Assembly: GCA_023415895.1 (NCBI GenBank)
Contig: JAEZJA010000079.1
Span: 1 to 5,509, forward strand
Reading direction: 5' to 3'
Source of the DNA: Bacillota bacterium
Lineage (GTDB): Bacteria; Bacillota; Clostridia; Oscillospirales; Acutalibacteraceae
Length of the DNA: 5,509 nt
Part shown: in pieces, positions 4,636 through 5,509 of the stretch
How positions within the stretch are numbered: the stretch's first letter is position 1
Layout of the letters: every line of letters starts with the position of its first letter
Notes under the pieces: model-generated
What the model was told of the DNA's origin: nothing
Databases searched by the model: none
What the model saw: only the letters and a program-made list of their open reading frames with translations
Translations under genes and position numbers: made by a program

Positions 4636-5509
4636 TTACTTAGAAGCCTTCGAACGGCGGGATTTTTCAATGCAAAGGGTAACTGCGGCGAGTCCGGCTG
4701 TCACCAGCAGTGCCACAGCGGGTGAAGCTTCTCCCGTATGGGGGTTTGGCTTGTTGTCCGCAGCGGCAGTGGCCTGGAAGGAATAGACCTTATTGCTGAC
4801 CAACAGATTGGAGGCTCCGTCGATGGTATAGGTTTGATAGTAGACAGTACCGGCAGCCAGACTCGGCAGAGACACGAGGTAAGTGCCGTCAGCCTGCTTT
4901 GTGCCTTCCAATTTCACAGGGTTGCTCATATCGGCGGAGGAGCTGTACAGGATGCCGCAGCCCGTAGCGGCAGGGTCATCCAATGTGAGGCTCAGGCTAG
5001 CGCCCGCGGCTTTGGTATCTTTAACGTCAGGGCTGGCCTTGTTTTCACCCGCTCCGGTCGCGTTGAAGGTCAAGGTGTTGGCAAGCACAAGATCAATGGA
5101 AATGTCGGTTTCCACTTCCGAATCGGATGCAGCCGGCGGATATTGGAGATTAAAGGATTCACCAATTTCAAATGAGGAACTTCCCTTCTTTGTCAACGAG
5201 TAATCGTATTTAAAAGTGAGAAGATCATCCAGTGTTTCTTCACCTGTGCTGGCTTCTTCCTCAGTGGCAGCAGCCTTTATCGGGGAGAAACCGTCTTCAA
5301 GAATCTGGTTGATGGTTTCCCCAATCTCTTGCGCGTATTCGTCCACGGAATCTGGATACATTCCCACCAGCAGCAATTCTTCCTTGGACAATGATTTGAT
5401 AAAGGTCGCGCAGGCTTGGGCTATCAGACTTTTGTTTTCGGTCAGATACGTCAGGAAGGTATTGAACAGGGCAGGAAGGTTGCTGTTGTCGATATGCAGA
5501 GAATAGCCG
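4636..5509 (-). CDS. Secreted wall-anchored protein with C-terminal NPHTG sorting signal; N-terminal part outside window
   Basis: The minus-strand frame is open from the right edge to the TAA at 4636-4638, giving 290 visible residues. The TTG at 5391 is an internal Leu, because 39 more codons without a stop precede it. Residues 1-90 look mainly helical with no recognised domain. An acidic, Thr/Glu-rich linker sits near 80-95, then come beta-strand-like segments (about 97-165). At about 170-249 there is a probable immunoglobulin/fibronectin-like sandwich with alternating hydrophobics, ending in TVYYQTYTIDGASN and KVYSFQATA. The C terminus is a classic sorting signal: NPHTG at 255-259 (bases 4732-4746), a hydrophobic helix at about 263-280 and a basic tail (EKSRRSKASK). 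A sortase is expected to cut between T and G and attach the protein to the wall. NPHTG is an LPxTG variant of the kind seen in gut Clostridia. Ligand or role is unknown, and no sortase gene is in the window. A signal peptide must lie upstream, beyond the edge. Confidence 0.85.
   Translation of the reverse strand, partial: GYSLHIDNSNLPALFNTFLTYLTENKSLIAQACATFIKSLSKEELLLVGMYPDSVDEYAQEIGETINQILEDGFSPIKAAATEEEASTGEETLDDLLTFKYDYSLTKKGSSSFEIGESFNLQYPPAASDSEVETDISIDLVLANTLTFNATGAGENKASPDVKDTKAAGASLSLTLDDPAATGCGILYSSSADMSNPVKLEGTKQADGTYLVSLPSLAAGTVYYQTYTIDGASNLLVSNKVYSFQATAAADNKPNPHTGEASPAVALLVTAGLAAVTLCIEKSRRSKASK

Noticed and set aside
4738..5175. Plus-strand open frames antisense to the surface protein gene
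   Set aside because: The minus-strand frame shows a complete sorting signal and protein-like composition. The plus-strand frames have no ribosome binding site or recognisable motif and are mirror shadows.
1..5509. Mobile element, CRISPR array, tRNA or phage attachment site
   Set aside because: No transposase or integrase frame, no spaced repeats of CRISPR type, no cloverleaf and no flanking direct repeats were seen.

Overview
The window looks like chromosomal DNA from a strictly anaerobic, fairly GC-rich Firmicute of class Clostridia, most likely in the Oscillospiraceae/Ruminococcaceae area. The evidence is an oxygen-sensitive pyruvate formate-lyase pair with clostridial-type sequence, strong AGGAG-type ribosome binding sites, a TTG start codon, U-tailed intrinsic terminators, and a Gram-positive wall-anchored protein with an NPxTG-like signal. 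The genus cannot be fixed from the sequence alone.

Layout, left to right. (1) 1-2128: the 3' part of pflB (glycyl-radical pyruvate formate-lyase) and the complete pflA (its radical-SAM activase), closed by an intrinsic terminator. PflA installs the glycyl radical on PflB, and PflB splits pyruvate plus CoA into acetyl-CoA and formate. (2) 2127-2825: a single-gene unit for a membrane CDP-alcohol phosphatidyltransferase (phospholipid head-group chemistry), with a small TGTATA-type repeat/dyad in front and a terminator behind. (3) 2835-3045: no credible protein gene, but a good extended -10 promoter, about 175 nt of foldable sequence and a strong intrinsic terminator. This is a self-contained small RNA unit with a rod-like fold. 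It is either a 6S-like RNA or a terminator-containing leader of the next gene, and it is the most interesting part of the window. (4) 3119-3835: a class I SAM-dependent methyltransferase of unknown substrate. (5) 3997-4515: a nicotinamidase/isochorismatase-type cysteine hydrolase. (6) 4577-4618: a perfect 19-bp hairpin between convergent genes, acting as a bidirectional terminator. (7) 4636-5509, minus strand: the C-terminal 290 residues of a secreted protein with a sortase-type NPHTG anchor; its start lies beyond the right edge.

Apart from pflB-pflA, the genes look like separate transcription units, each closed by its own hairpin (only weak candidates follow the methyltransferase), and no shared pathway is evident. 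There is no sign of mobile elements, CRISPR, tRNA or rRNA. All folds and family calls were made by reading the sequence by eye; no database search or folding program was run.
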